Source: Leeuwenhoekiella marinoflava DSM 3653 (GTDB taxonomy: Bacteria > Bacteroidota > Bacteroidia > Flavobacteriales > Flavobacteriaceae). From it: 64,000 nt of DNA. Numbering within the stretch: the first letter of the stretch is position 1; each line of letters starts with the position of its first letter. Position numbers and translations under genes: made by a program. The notes below the pieces were generated by a model, which saw only the letters and a list, made by a program, of their open reading frames with translations, was not told where the DNA came from and searched no databases. This document shows, one piece after another, positions 1-8,851 of the stretch. The DNA lies in assembly GCF_900129005.1 (NCBI RefSeq), contig NZ_FQUN01000003.1, positions 248,001 to 312,000 on the forward strand. Reading direction: 5' to 3'.

Positions 1-1
1 A

Positions 2-1297
2 GAACGTATCCAAATGATACGAAGCCTTAGCGAAGAATTTGGATACAATACAGCAATACTAGCAGATTTACAAGGTCCTAAATTGCGAGTAGGGATCATG
101 AAAGATGAAGTAGTCGTTAATCCTGGAGATAAAATTATATTCTCAACTAAAGAGGAATTTGAAGGCACAAAAGAACGTGTTTATATGAATTACCAGCATT
201 TTCCTCGAGATGTAAATAAAGGGGAACGTATTCTTTTGGATGATGGTAAATTGATGTTTGAGGTTCTAAAGACCGATAATGAAAGCGAAGTTGAAACTGT
301 AGTGATTCAAGGTGGACCTTTAAAGTCTAGAAAAGGAGTTAACCTTCCTAACACAAACATTTCACTTCCGGCACTTACAGAAAAAGATATCGAAGATGCG
401 ATTTTTGCAATAAGCCAAAAAGTAGATTGGTTAGCACTTTCTTTTGTGCGTCACGAAGGAGATTTAATTCAACTTCAAGACTTAATAAAAGAGCATTCTG
501 AGTATAAGATTCCTATTATTTCTAAAATAGAGAAGCCAGAAGCAGTAAAAAATATCGATAAGATTGTTGCGTATAGTGACGGTTTAATGGTAGCTCGTGG
601 AGATCTAGGTGTTGAGATTCCTGCAGAAGAAGTACCGCTTATTCAAAAGCAATTAGTACTTGCTGCTAAAAAAGCACGTATCCCTGTAATTATTGCAACG
701 CAGATGATGGAGACTATGATAGATAGTTTAACTCCAACTCGTGCTGAGGTGAATGACGTTGCAAATTCTGTTATGGATGGTGCAGATGCAGTAATGTTGA
801 GTGGTGAAACTTCAGTAGGTAAATATCCGGTACAGGTAATTGAGCGTATGGCTTCAATTCTTTCAAAAGTTGAAGATTCAGAATTGATCAAAGTACCACA
901 CACGCCTCCGCATATTCGTACAAAGCGTTACATAACAAAAGCAATTTGTTATCACGCGGCGCTTATGGCGAACGAGATTGATGCAAAAGCGATTACAACA
1001 CTTACTAATAGCGGGTATACTGCTTTTCAAATTTCAGCTTGGAGACCTAATTCACATATTTTAGTGTTTACTTCAAACCGAATTATTTTAAGTCAGCTTA
1101 ACTTACTTTGGGGTGTAAAAGCGTTCTATTACGATAAGTTTGTTTCTACAGATGAAACTGTACGAGATATAAACCGAATCGCTCGCGATAGTGGGTACCT
1201 AAATATTGGTGATATGGTAATTAGCCTTGCAGCGATGCCTATTACCGAAAAAGGAATGGTTAACACGCTTCGCGTTCGTGAAATACAAGGGAATTAA
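2..1297 (+). CDS. pyk: Pyruvate kinase (5' truncated by window edge)
   Basis: Catalyses the last step of glycolysis, phosphoenolpyruvate plus ADP to pyruvate plus ATP, in the cytosol. The open frame runs to the window edge: residues ERIQ precede the first in-window ATG at 14, so that ATG is internal and roughly 45 N-terminal residues are missing compared with the usual ~475 aa. Visible family motifs are ADLQGPKLRVG, the active-site lysine segment ISKIEKPEAV, VARGDLGVEIP, and the MDGADAVMLSGETSVGKYP block; the C-terminal domain is complete, with no extra PEP-utiliser domain. A strong bidirectional hairpin follows the stop and faces dinB. Confidence 0.97.
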   Translation, partial: ERIQMIRSLSEEFGYNTAILADLQGPKLRVGIMKDEVVVNPGDKIIFSTKEEFEGTKERVYMNYQHFPRDVNKGERILLDDGKLMFEVLKTDNESEVETVVIQGGPLKSRKGVNLPNTNISLPALTEKDIEDAIFAISQKVDWLALSFVRHEGDLIQLQDLIKEHSEYKIPIISKIEKPEAVKNIDKIVAYSDGLMVARGDLGVEIPAEEVPLIQKQLVLAAKKARIPVIIATQMMETMIDSLTPTRAEVNDVANSVMDGADAVMLSGETSVGKYPVQVIERMASILSKVEDSELIKVPHTPPHIRTKRYITKAICYHAALMANEIDAKAITTLTNSGYTAFQISAWRPNSHILVFTSNRIILSQLNLLWGVKAFYYDKFVSTDETVRDINRIARDSGYLNIGDMVISLAAMPITEKGMVNTLRVREIQGN

Positions 1298-1324
1298 TTT
1301 TAAGATTTCTTCCTTATAAATAGC

Positions 1325-1351
1325 AAAGCCCTTTCAATTGAAAAGGGCTTT
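1325..1351. terminator. Bidirectional terminator between pyk and dinB
   Basis: Perfect 10-bp inverted repeat AAAGCCCTTT / AAAGGGCTTT around a short loop, A-rich on the left and T-rich on the right. It lies between two convergent genes and can serve both. Confidence 0.85.
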
Positions 1352-1358
1352 TTTGTGT

Positions 1359-2462
1359 TTAAAATTCAAATTTTAACTGAACAACGATTTCTTTCTTATC
1401 GGTTACTCTTTCTTTTTTATCCTCTGTGTTGAGATTGGCTAATGTGATACCAAGAAGGCGTACGCTATTTTCCATTTTTTCTTGATAGAGCAGCTCTTTT
1501 GCAGTTTCAAGAATAACTTCTTTAGACCTGATGTAGTAGGAGAGTGTTTTGCTTCGGGTTTTTAGTGTGAAGTCGCTATACTTGATTTTTAAAGTTACTG
1601 TTTTACCCGCAACATTAGACTTTTTTAAGCGGCGTTCAATCTCTTCGGCAATATTCTCCAGACGCTCCAACATAAAAACTTCAGAAGAAATATTTTCGTT
1701 AAATGTTCGCTCTGCTCCTAGAGATTTTCTAATTCGATCTGGTTTTACAGGGCTGTTATGAATACCGCGTACCACGTTATAATAATGCTTTCCGCTCTTA
1801 CCGAATTTTTCCTCTAAAAATTCCAGCGATTTAGTTTTAAGATCATTGCCTGTGAAAATTCCGATTTGATACATTTTTTCGGCAGTGACTTTACCTACGC
1901 CATAAAATTTTCTGATATCTAATGCTTCGAGAAAAGGAATGACATCTTCTGGACCAATGGTTTTTTGACCATTAGGTTTATTTATATCACTGGCAATTTT
2001 TGCAATAAACTTATTGACTGAAATCCCTGCAGAAGCATTTAGACCCGTTTTTTCTTTGATCTTAGCGCGTATTTCTTTTGCAATGAGCGAGGCACTAGGA
2101 TTTCCTTTTTTATTGTCACTAACGTCCAGATAGGCTTCATCAAGAGAAAGGGGTTCTACCAGATCTGTATATTCATAAAATATCTGCCTAATCTGAGCAC
2201 TTATCTCTCGATATCGATCAAAATGGGTTTTTACAAAAATGAGTTCTGGGCACAGTCTGCGCGCCAGACCCCCTGCCATTGCACTACGCACGCCATATTT
2301 ACGAGCTTCATAACTCGCTGCGCTTACCACCCCACGTTCAGAACCACCACCTACAGCTACAGGTTTTCCTCTCAGCTCTGGATTGTCTAGCTGTTCTACA
2401 GACGCATAAAATGCATCCATATCAACGTGAATAATCTTTCTGGATTTAGGTTCTTCTTCCAT
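1359..2462 (-). CDS. dinB: DNA polymerase IV (Y-family translesion polymerase)
   Basis: Error-prone polymerase that extends past damaged template bases. The 367-aa length is normal for DinB. The N-terminal palm motif HVDMDAFYASVEQ carries the first catalytic Asp, and SLDEAYLDVSD (about residue 104) the catalytic Asp-Glu pair. A helix-hairpin-helix thumb (FYGVGKVTAEKM) and the little-finger domain (residues ~240-345) follow. The start MEEEPKSRKIIHVDMD puts the palm at the usual distance from the N-terminus. Monocistronic; no recognisable LexA-type site was found upstream. Confidence 0.96.
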   Translation of the reverse strand: MEEEPKSRKIIHVDMDAFYASVEQLDNPELRGKPVAVGGGSERGVVSAASYEARKYGVRSAMAGGLARRLCPELIFVKTHFDRYREISAQIRQIFYEYTDLVEPLSLDEAYLDVSDNKKGNPSASLIAKEIRAKIKEKTGLNASAGISVNKFIAKIASDINKPNGQKTIGPEDVIPFLEALDIRKFYGVGKVTAEKMYQIGIFTGNDLKTKSLEFLEEKFGKSGKHYYNVVRGIHNSPVKPDRIRKSLGAERTFNENISSEVFMLERLENIAEEIERRLKKSNVAGKTVTLKIKYSDFTLKTRSKTLSYYIRSKEVILETAKELLYQEKMENSVRLLGITLANLNTEDKKERVTDKKEIVVQLKFEF

Positions 2463-2597
2463 AGCACTTACAAAAATACATCATAGCGCTTTGCGCTCAG
2501 CTCTATTTTTAAACGGACAAAATTGTAAATTGGCTTGGTAAATGATTTAGAAGAACTTTCAGAATACTTCAATATTCATTACCGAAAAATAATTAAA

Positions 2598-3263
2598 ATG
2601 AGCAAAACAGCAATTATATTGGGTATTACAGGACTAACCGGTAACCTTCTTGCACAAACAATTTTAGCAGATTCTAGATATGACAAACTCATCAGCTTTC
2701 ACCGTAGGAAATCGGGTATAGCGCATCCTAAATTAGAAGAGCATGTTGTAGATGTTCTTGATTTAGAAAAACAAGGGTCTCTATTTCAAGGCGATATTGT
2801 TTTCTGTTGTATTGGGACGACTCAGTCTAAAACGAGTGATAAAGAAACGTATAAACAAATAGATTACGGGATTCCTGTAAGTGCTGCCCGGTTGTGTAAG
2901 CAAAGTAATATTCCGCAATTTATTGCTATTTCTGCACTGGGCGCAAATCCTAAAAGCAGTGTTTTTTACAATAAAGTAAAAGGGGAAATGGAACGTGATG
3001 TACTTAAACAAAATCTACAGGAAACGTATTTATTGCAGCCGGCATTATTAGCAGGAGATCGTGAAGAAAAAAGAACGACAGAAAAACTGGCCATACAAGC
3101 TTTTAAGATTTTTAACTTGTTTCTGATAGGACCTTTAAAGAAATTTCAAAGTATAAAACCGGAAGCTTTAGTAGCGACAATGCAGTATCTTTCCTTTAAC
3201 AGGTATACAGAAAACAGAATAGAATCTGATGTAATCAAAAAACTTGCAGCAAAACATGCTTGA
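2598..3263 (+). CDS. NAD(P)-binding Rossmann-fold protein (HTATIP2/YbjT-like)
   Basis: 221-aa atypical short-chain-dehydrogenase-like protein. The N-terminus MSKTAIILGITGLTGNLL carries the dinucleotide-binding GxTGxxG loop; FCCIGTTQSKT and FIAISALGANPKS match the NAD(P)H-binding oxidoreductase family that includes HTATIP2 and YbjT. The substrate is unknown. I chose ATG 2598 because the Rossmann strand starts there; an upstream in-frame start at 2535 would add 21 residues with no family likeness. Its 3' end overlaps the CYTH gene by 8 bases, so the two are probably translationally coupled. Confidence 0.85.
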   Translation: MSKTAIILGITGLTGNLLAQTILADSRYDKLISFHRRKSGIAHPKLEEHVVDVLDLEKQGSLFQGDIVFCCIGTTQSKTSDKETYKQIDYGIPVSAARLCKQSNIPQFIAISALGANPKSSVFYNKVKGEMERDVLKQNLQETYLLQPALLAGDREEKRTTEKLAIQAFKIFNLFLIGPLKKFQSIKPEALVATMQYLSFNRYTENRIESDVIKKLAAKHA

Positions 3264-3732
3264 AATAGAACGTAAATTTTTAGTAAAAACAGAAGCTTTT
3301 AAACCTGAAGCTTTTTCGCAAAGCGAAATAAAACAAGGATATCTTAATAGTAATCCCGAGCGCTCGGTGCGCATACGAATTAGAGAAAATACTGGATATC
3401 TTACCATAAAAGGAAAGTCTGATGAGTCTGGTACAACGCGTTTTGAGTGGGAGAAAAAGATCGATAAAAAGGAGGCTGAAGCCTTACTCAAACTGTGTGA
3501 GCCCGGTGTGATTTCAAAAATAAGATATGAGGTTAAAGTTGATGAGCATGTCTATGAAGTGGATGAATTTTTTGATGAAAATGCAGGACTTGTTTTGGCT
3601 GAAATAGAACTGAATACAGCAGATGAAAATTTTATAAAACCAGATTGGCTGGGGGTAGAAGTAACCGGTAACGTGCGGTACTACAACTCACAGCTGAGTA
3701 AAAACCCGTTTACGTTATGGAAAGAAAATTAA
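3256..3732 (+). CDS. CYTH domain protein (triphosphate tunnel metalloenzyme)
   Basis: 158 aa. The N-terminal MLEIERKFLV is the ExExK signature of CYTH/TTM proteins, which bind inorganic triphosphate or nucleotide substrates through a tunnel of charged residues; VRIRIRENTGYLTIKGK and a later AEIEL strand fit the eight-stranded tunnel. Bacterial single-domain members are tripolyphosphatases or of unknown role, so the substrate here is open. ATG 3256 is used because the signature begins directly after it; a TTG at 3244 is the alternative. It overlaps the preceding gene by 8 bases and the next by 16. Confidence 0.85.
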   Translation: MLEIERKFLVKTEAFKPEAFSQSEIKQGYLNSNPERSVRIRIRENTGYLTIKGKSDESGTTRFEWEKKIDKKEAEALLKLCEPGVISKIRYEVKVDEHVYEVDEFFDENAGLVLAEIELNTADENFIKPDWLGVEVTGNVRYYNSQLSKNPFTLWKEN

Positions 3733-4220
3733 TTTTTAGGCTGTTTTCCCTATTGGTTATTGTGGTGTCGTGTAAAGAGCAGCCTGTAAAAGAAGTGCCT
3801 GTTCTTAGGAATGAATCACAAAATAAAAAGAGTATTATTTCAGATATTGAAGCTGAACTCAAAGAGGCGGGTTATCTCACGATGAATTACGTAGATGAAA
3901 AAACAAAAGATACGGTTATTATGCAGCAGTATTTTATGGCTTTTCTTAAAAGTGGTCCTAATCGCGACCAATCTAAAGCTGAGGCAGACAGTCTTCAGAA
4001 ATTGCATTTAGAACATTTAGGTAGGATGTATGAGTTGGGTTATGCAGATATTTCGGGGCCTTTTGGCGATGATGGGGATATACGTGGTATTACGATTTAT
4101 AATACTCCAACCTTGAAGATGGCAGATAGTCTAGCTAATCTAGATCCTATGGTACAAGCAGGCAGATTAGAGATTGAGTTGCACCCGTGGTGGGCAGCAA
4201 AAGGATTTCCATTAAGATAA
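3717..4220 (+). CDS. YciI-like lipoprotein
   Basis: 167 aa. A hydrophobic N-terminus ending in VIVVSC predicts a lipoprotein cleaved at Cys 19. Residues ~65-165 (QQYFMAFLKSGPNR, HLGRMYELGYADISGPFG, GRLEIELHPWW) resemble the YCII-related ferredoxin-like fold: a conserved His in LHLEHLGRM, then a GPF turn and a C-terminal HPWW strand. YciI proteins are usually small cytosolic proteins of poorly known enzymatic role, so a lipoprotein version is unusual. It overlaps the CYTH gene by 16 bases and ends just before a terminator, making it the last gene of a three-gene unit. Confidence 0.75.
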   Translation: MERKLIFRLFSLLVIVVSCKEQPVKEVPVLRNESQNKKSIISDIEAELKEAGYLTMNYVDEKTKDTVIMQQYFMAFLKSGPNRDQSKAEADSLQKLHLEHLGRMYELGYADISGPFGDDGDIRGITIYNTPTLKMADSLANLDPMVQAGRLEIELHPWWAAKGFPLR

Positions 4221-4221
4221 A

Positions 4222-4251
4222 AAACCACCGATATTTCTATCGATGGTTTTC
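4222..4251. terminator. Terminator hairpin
   Basis: 12-bp stem AAAACCACCGAT / ATCGATGGTTTT with one G-T pair and a 6-nt loop, directly after the YciI-like gene and facing the efflux operon end. Confidence 0.75.
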
Positions 4252-4296
4252 GTCATTGTTAACTTAAGGGTAAAAGACAACATTAAGTTTAATGAG

Positions 4297-5697
4297 TTAT
4301 TGCCAACCTCCTCCAAGCGCTTCGTATAAGTCTACTACTGATTGAAGTTGAGCAAGTCTTGTGTTAATCACATCTAAGCTTGAGTTTAATGCATTTTCAC
4401 GCGCAGTTAAAACTTCTAAGTAATTTACCAGACCGTTATCTAGAAGCTCTTCAGAATATTCTGTAGCAATGCTATAAGCGTCAAATTCTTTACGTTTAAT
4501 CTCCAATTTCTCTGTAGAAGCATCATAAGTGTATAAAGCATCAGAGACTTCTTGAGAAGCTTTTAAAAGCGAAAGCTTGAATTGAAGTTTAGCTTGTTCT
4601 TGTTGTGCTTGAGATACTTCGTATTGTGTACGAATTTTTCTTCCGTTAAAAATAGGTTGTGTTAGACCTCCTATTATGGTAGCAAATAGTGAGTTTGCAT
4701 TAAAAAGCTGGTCAAATTCTAGTCCTTGAAAACCTCCTGTAGCAGATAGTGTAAGCGAAGGGTAGAAATTACTACGCGCAACATTAGTAAGCTCAAAAGC
4801 ATTTATCAAAGCAAATTCAGATGCTTTTACATCAGGTCTGTTGCTTAATAATTGTGCCGGAACACCTGTTTTTAAAGATGTAGTTATTTTTTGTTGCTCT
4901 AAATCATTACGCTCAATAGTACCAGGCTGCTTGCCAAGTAATATAGAAAAGCTATTTTCTAACAAGCGAATTTGATTAATCAAATCTATACGTAAGGCTT
5001 GAGCTGTATAAAGCTGAGCCTCTGTTTGTTTTACGCCAGCTCCAGTTACATTACCAGCTTCTTTTAAAGCTTTAGTTGTTTCTAAACTACTTTCACGAGT
5101 TTTGATAGTTTCTTCGGTAACTCGTAGTTGCTCATCTAATGCAAGAAGTTGAAAGTAATTAGAAGCAACCATAGCTACCAATTGAGTTTTTACTCCTTTA
5201 TGGGCTTCAACAGTTTGTAAGTATTGTGCTTGATAAGCACGCTCATTACTTCTTATTTTTCCCCAGATATCAGCTTCCCAAGATAGACTACCACTCAATT
5301 CATATTGATCAAGTGATGAAAACAATCCTCCAAACTGACTGTTTGAAGACAATTCTTGATGCGTGTATTGGGCTGTACCGTTAAGGGTAGGAAAGTAACC
5401 TGCTTTTCCTTGTTTAAAATAAGCTTGAGCAGCAAGTATTTGTTGGAGCGCAACCCGAATGTCAATATTGTTTACCAATGCGGTGTCAATATGTTGTTGC
5501 AATACAGGGTCAGAAAACATATCTCTCCAGGATACTACAGCCATATTTGTGCTATCCTGTTCAATAGCATCAGTTCTGTAATACGTCTCGTCAATTATTT
5601 CCTCAGGCCTTTCATATTCCTTTGCTGCAAAGCAAGAAGCTAGCAGTAAAGGAACGGCACCAAGTATGAATAATCTATATAATGTGTGCTTTTTCAT
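4297..5697 (-). CDS. TolC-family outer-membrane efflux channel (NodT type lipoprotein)
   Basis: 466 aa. Outer-membrane/periplasmic channel that completes an RND tripartite pump. A signal peptide ends in LLLASC, the lipobox of OprM/NodT-type channels. Two repeated outer-membrane-efflux halves (about residues 50-240 and 270-460) show the typical long helices and the motif LLSNRPDVKASEFALINA. I place the start at ATG 5697, one base after the pump stop codon, since an upstream in-frame start at 5721 would overlap the pump and add eight residues before the signal peptide. Last gene of the four-gene efflux operon. Confidence 0.93.
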   Translation of the reverse strand: MKKHTLYRLFILGAVPLLLASCFAAKEYERPEEIIDETYYRTDAIEQDSTNMAVVSWRDMFSDPVLQQHIDTALVNNIDIRVALQQILAAQAYFKQGKAGYFPTLNGTAQYTHQELSSNSQFGGLFSSLDQYELSGSLSWEADIWGKIRSNERAYQAQYLQTVEAHKGVKTQLVAMVASNYFQLLALDEQLRVTEETIKTRESSLETTKALKEAGNVTGAGVKQTEAQLYTAQALRIDLINQIRLLENSFSILLGKQPGTIERNDLEQQKITTSLKTGVPAQLLSNRPDVKASEFALINAFELTNVARSNFYPSLTLSATGGFQGLEFDQLFNANSLFATIIGGLTQPIFNGRKIRTQYEVSQAQQEQAKLQFKLSLLKASQEVSDALYTYDASTEKLEIKRKEFDAYSIATEYSEELLDNGLVNYLEVLTARENALNSSLDVINTRLAQLQSVVDLYEALGGGWQ

Positions 5698-5698
5698 A

Positions 5699-8600
5699 TT
5701 AATTAGTTTCTTGAGGTTCAACAGTGGGAGCTCCTGTGATTTTTTCTTGTAGCCATTGGAAGAGGATGTATAGAATAGGAATTACAAAAACACCCAAGAG
5801 AGTTCCTATAAGTAACCCACCTACAGCACCAGTACCAATAGAGCGGTTACCTATGGCACCTACTCCATTTGCTAACACAAGAGGCATAAGACCTAGAATA
5901 AAGGCAAAAGAAGTCATCAAAATAGGTCTTAGACGCGCTTTTGCACCATCTATTGCCGCATCTACGATAGACTCACCTCTTTTTCTTCGCTGTATCGCAA
6001 ATTCTACAATAAGAATAGCATTCTTGGCTAAGAGACCAATCAGCATTATCAGGGCAATTTGAAAGTAAATATTATTTTCTAGCCCCATTATCTTGATAGA
6101 GAAGTAAGCTCCAAAAACTCCTAGAGGTAGTGATAACAATACCGATAGGGGGAGTAAGTAACTTTCATATTGAGCAGATAGTAAGAAATACACAAAAACA
6201 ATACAAAGAATAAAAATCATTGTTGTTTGGTTTCCGGCATTGACCTCTTCTCTTGTTAGACCAGAATATGCTGTATTAAAATTATTAGGTAGATTCTTAG
6301 CTTCACTTTCAATAATACCTATCGCATCACCAGTACTGTAGCCGGGGTTCATTGCCACTGTAAGTTTTGTAGAGTTAAAAAGGTTGAAACGAGTTACCGC
6401 CTGCGGACCATAAACTCGTTTTAGTGAGATAAACTCAGTTACCGGAGCCATTTGCCCGTCATTAGTACGAACAAACAACTTGTTAAGATCACTTTCTTTA
6501 GCTCTGTCTTCAGGAAGCGACTGTATGTAAACACGGTATTGTTTACCAAATCGTGCAAAATCTGCAGCATACAGACCACCTACATAACCTTGTAGGGTTG
6601 AGAAAATATCATTTACCGAAACTCCTTTGTCTTTAGCAACCGGCACATTAATCGTCATTTCATATTGAGGATATCTCGTGTTGAATGAAGATTGTGCATA
6701 CTGAACCTCTGGATGCTTCATTAAAGATTGAATAAAATCTTGATTATTTTGATCCAATTCTTTAAAAGAACCTCCTGACTGATCCAATAAATTCACCTCC
6801 GCACCTGCAGAAGCACTAAATCCAGGTACACTTGGAGGTGCAAAGAAAATTATATTAGCGTCAGGTATTGTTGCTGCTAAACCAAATAATCTACCGGTTA
6901 TAGCATCAGTAGAAAGAGAGTCTTCTTCCCGTTCAGACCAATCTTTAAGTTTAATAAATCCTAATGCATAGTTGTTACCAGCACCGTTAAGTAAGCTTAT
7001 TCCGTCTATCATAGAAACCCCATCCACACCAGGCATATCTTTAATGCGGTTATATAAGTCTTCGTTTACAGCATGGGTACGGTCTAAGGTTGCACCCGCC
7101 GGAAGCTCAATATTTGCGAAGATAATTCCACGGTCTTCATTAGGTATAAACCCTGTAGGTGTAGTAGTCGCAGACCACCAGATTCCAACAATTGAAAGGA
7201 TAAGAATAACCCCTGTAATCCATTTATTTTTATAAAGGAAGTGCAGTGATTTTCCATACTTATGAATGGTAGCATTAAAACCGCGGTTGAATCCGTCATA
7301 AAAACGTTGCAGGTAGGTTTTTTTATGCTCTTCTTCGTTATGTGGTTTCAAAAACAATGCACAAAGCGCCGGACTTAAAGTCAAGGCATTAAGAGCTGAA
7401 ATTACAATTGAAACGATAAGTGTAATACCAAACTGCTTGTAGAACACACCAGTAGGACCCTGTACAAACGTTACGGGAACAAATACTGCTGCCATTACCA
7501 GAGTAATTGAGATAATTGCGCCAGAAATATCATGCATCGCATCTAGAGTAGCTTTCTTGGCGCTTTTAGCTCCTTCATCTATTTTAGCATGAACGGCCTC
7601 CACAACAACTATGGCATCATCTACCACAATACCAATGGCGAGGACTAAGGCAAATAGCGTGAGCAGGTTAATAGAAAACCCAAATATATTTAAGAAAAAG
7701 AAAGTACCTATAATTGAAACAGGAACTGCTATTGCCGGAATTAAAGTAGATCTGAAATCTTGTAAGAAAATAAAAACTACTACAAAAACCAGAATAAAAG
7801 CCTCTATAAGTGTATGAACCACTTTTTCTATAGAAGCATTTAAGAAGGCATTCGTGTCATAAGGAATAAAAATTTCAATTCCATCAGGAAAATCATCTTT
7901 TAGAACATCAAGGCGTGAATTAATCTCTTCGATTATTTCTTGAGCGTTAGATCCTTTGGTTTGGTATATCGCCATGTTGACACTAGGAAATCCTTTGGTA
8001 ATAGATTTTTTACCATAAGATTGCGCACCTAATTCAATATCTGCGACATCCTTTAACCTAAGGTACTGCCCGTTGCCTAATGCTTTAATAATGATATCAG
8101 AATATTGCTCTTCATTCTTAAAGCGACCTTGATACTTAATTACATAGGAGAAAGACTCACCATTATTTTCACCTAGGGAACCTGCTGCAGCTTCTAAACT
8201 TTGCTCACTAAGAGCAGCGGTTACATCAGAAGGCATTAAGTTATAAGCAGAAAGTTTTTCTGGTTTTAGCCAGATTCGCATGGAGTAATCCTCTTGCGAA
8301 AACACATTTACATCACCTACACCGCTTACCCTTTGTAATTCTGGAGTTACATTAATTTTCAGATAATTCTGTAAAAAGGTTGAAGAGTAGTTCTCGTTAG
8401 TTGTGTAAAAAGACAAGAACATCAACGAACTTGTTTGCTGTTTCTGTGTTAAAACTCCTGTCTGTTTTACCTCTGCTGGTAAAAGAGGATTTGCACGAGC
8501 AACACGGTTTTGCACATTTACAGCTGCAATATCTGGATCTACATTTTGATCAAAATAAACAGTAATTTCTGCAGAACCATTATTAGCTGCTGTAGAGGTA

Positions 8601-8833
8601 AGGTAGGTCATACCTTCTACACCATTTATCTGTTCTTCTAAGGGAATGACAACACTCTCTAGAATTGTTTCTGCGTTTGCCCCGGGATAGGTTGTAGTAA
8701 CCTTGATCGTAGGAGGAGCAATATCAGGATATTGTTCAATGGGAAGGGTGGTAAGACCCAAAACCCCTAAAATGACAATTATTATCGAAATCACGGTAGA
8801 AAGTACCGGACGTTCTATGAAGGTTTTTAGCAT
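5699..8833 (-). CDS. RND multidrug efflux permease (HAE1/AcrB family)
   Basis: 1044-aa inner-membrane proton-driven exporter of hydrophobic compounds. The N-terminus MLKTFIERPVLSTVISII is the classic first helix. The proton-relay Asp-Asp pair is present in GIVVDDAIVVVEAV (TM4), large periplasmic porter loops follow TM1 and TM7, and the family motif AKNAILIVEFA sits in the C-terminal half, with 12 predicted helices overall. Full length for the family. It lies between the adaptor (18-bp gap) and the outer-membrane channel (1-bp gap), the standard gene order. Confidence 0.96.
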   Translation of the reverse strand: MLKTFIERPVLSTVISIIIVILGVLGLTTLPIEQYPDIAPPTIKVTTTYPGANAETILESVVIPLEEQINGVEGMTYLTSTAANNGSAEITVYFDQNVDPDIAAVNVQNRVARANPLLPAEVKQTGVLTQKQQTSSLMFLSFYTTNENYSSTFLQNYLKINVTPELQRVSGVGDVNVFSQEDYSMRIWLKPEKLSAYNLMPSDVTAALSEQSLEAAAGSLGENNGESFSYVIKYQGRFKNEEQYSDIIIKALGNGQYLRLKDVADIELGAQSYGKKSITKGFPSVNMAIYQTKGSNAQEIIEEINSRLDVLKDDFPDGIEIFIPYDTNAFLNASIEKVVHTLIEAFILVFVVVFIFLQDFRSTLIPAIAVPVSIIGTFFFLNIFGFSINLLTLFALVLAIGIVVDDAIVVVEAVHAKIDEGAKSAKKATLDAMHDISGAIISITLVMAAVFVPVTFVQGPTGVFYKQFGITLIVSIVISALNALTLSPALCALFLKPHNEEEHKKTYLQRFYDGFNRGFNATIHKYGKSLHFLYKNKWITGVILILSIVGIWWSATTTPTGFIPNEDRGIIFANIELPAGATLDRTHAVNEDLYNRIKDMPGVDGVSMIDGISLLNGAGNNYALGFIKLKDWSEREEDSLSTDAITGRLFGLAATIPDANIIFFAPPSVPGFSASAGAEVNLLDQSGGSFKELDQNNQDFIQSLMKHPEVQYAQSSFNTRYPQYEMTINVPVAKDKGVSVNDIFSTLQGYVGGLYAADFARFGKQYRVYIQSLPEDRAKESDLNKLFVRTNDGQMAPVTEFISLKRVYGPQAVTRFNLFNSTKLTVAMNPGYSTGDAIGIIESEAKNLPNNFNTAYSGLTREEVNAGNQTTMIFILCIVFVYFLLSAQYESYLLPLSVLLSLPLGVFGAYFSIKIMGLENNIYFQIALIMLIGLLAKNAILIVEFAIQRRKRGESIVDAAIDGAKARLRPILMTSFAFILGLMPLVLANGVGAIGNRSIGTGAVGGLLIGTLLGVFVIPILYILFQWLQEKITGAPTVEPQETN

Positions 8834-8851
8834 GATTTATGCGCTATTTTA

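Noticed and set aside
643-903. Minus-strand ORF inside pyk
   Set aside because: It is an antisense frame of a well-conserved gene, with no family likeness.
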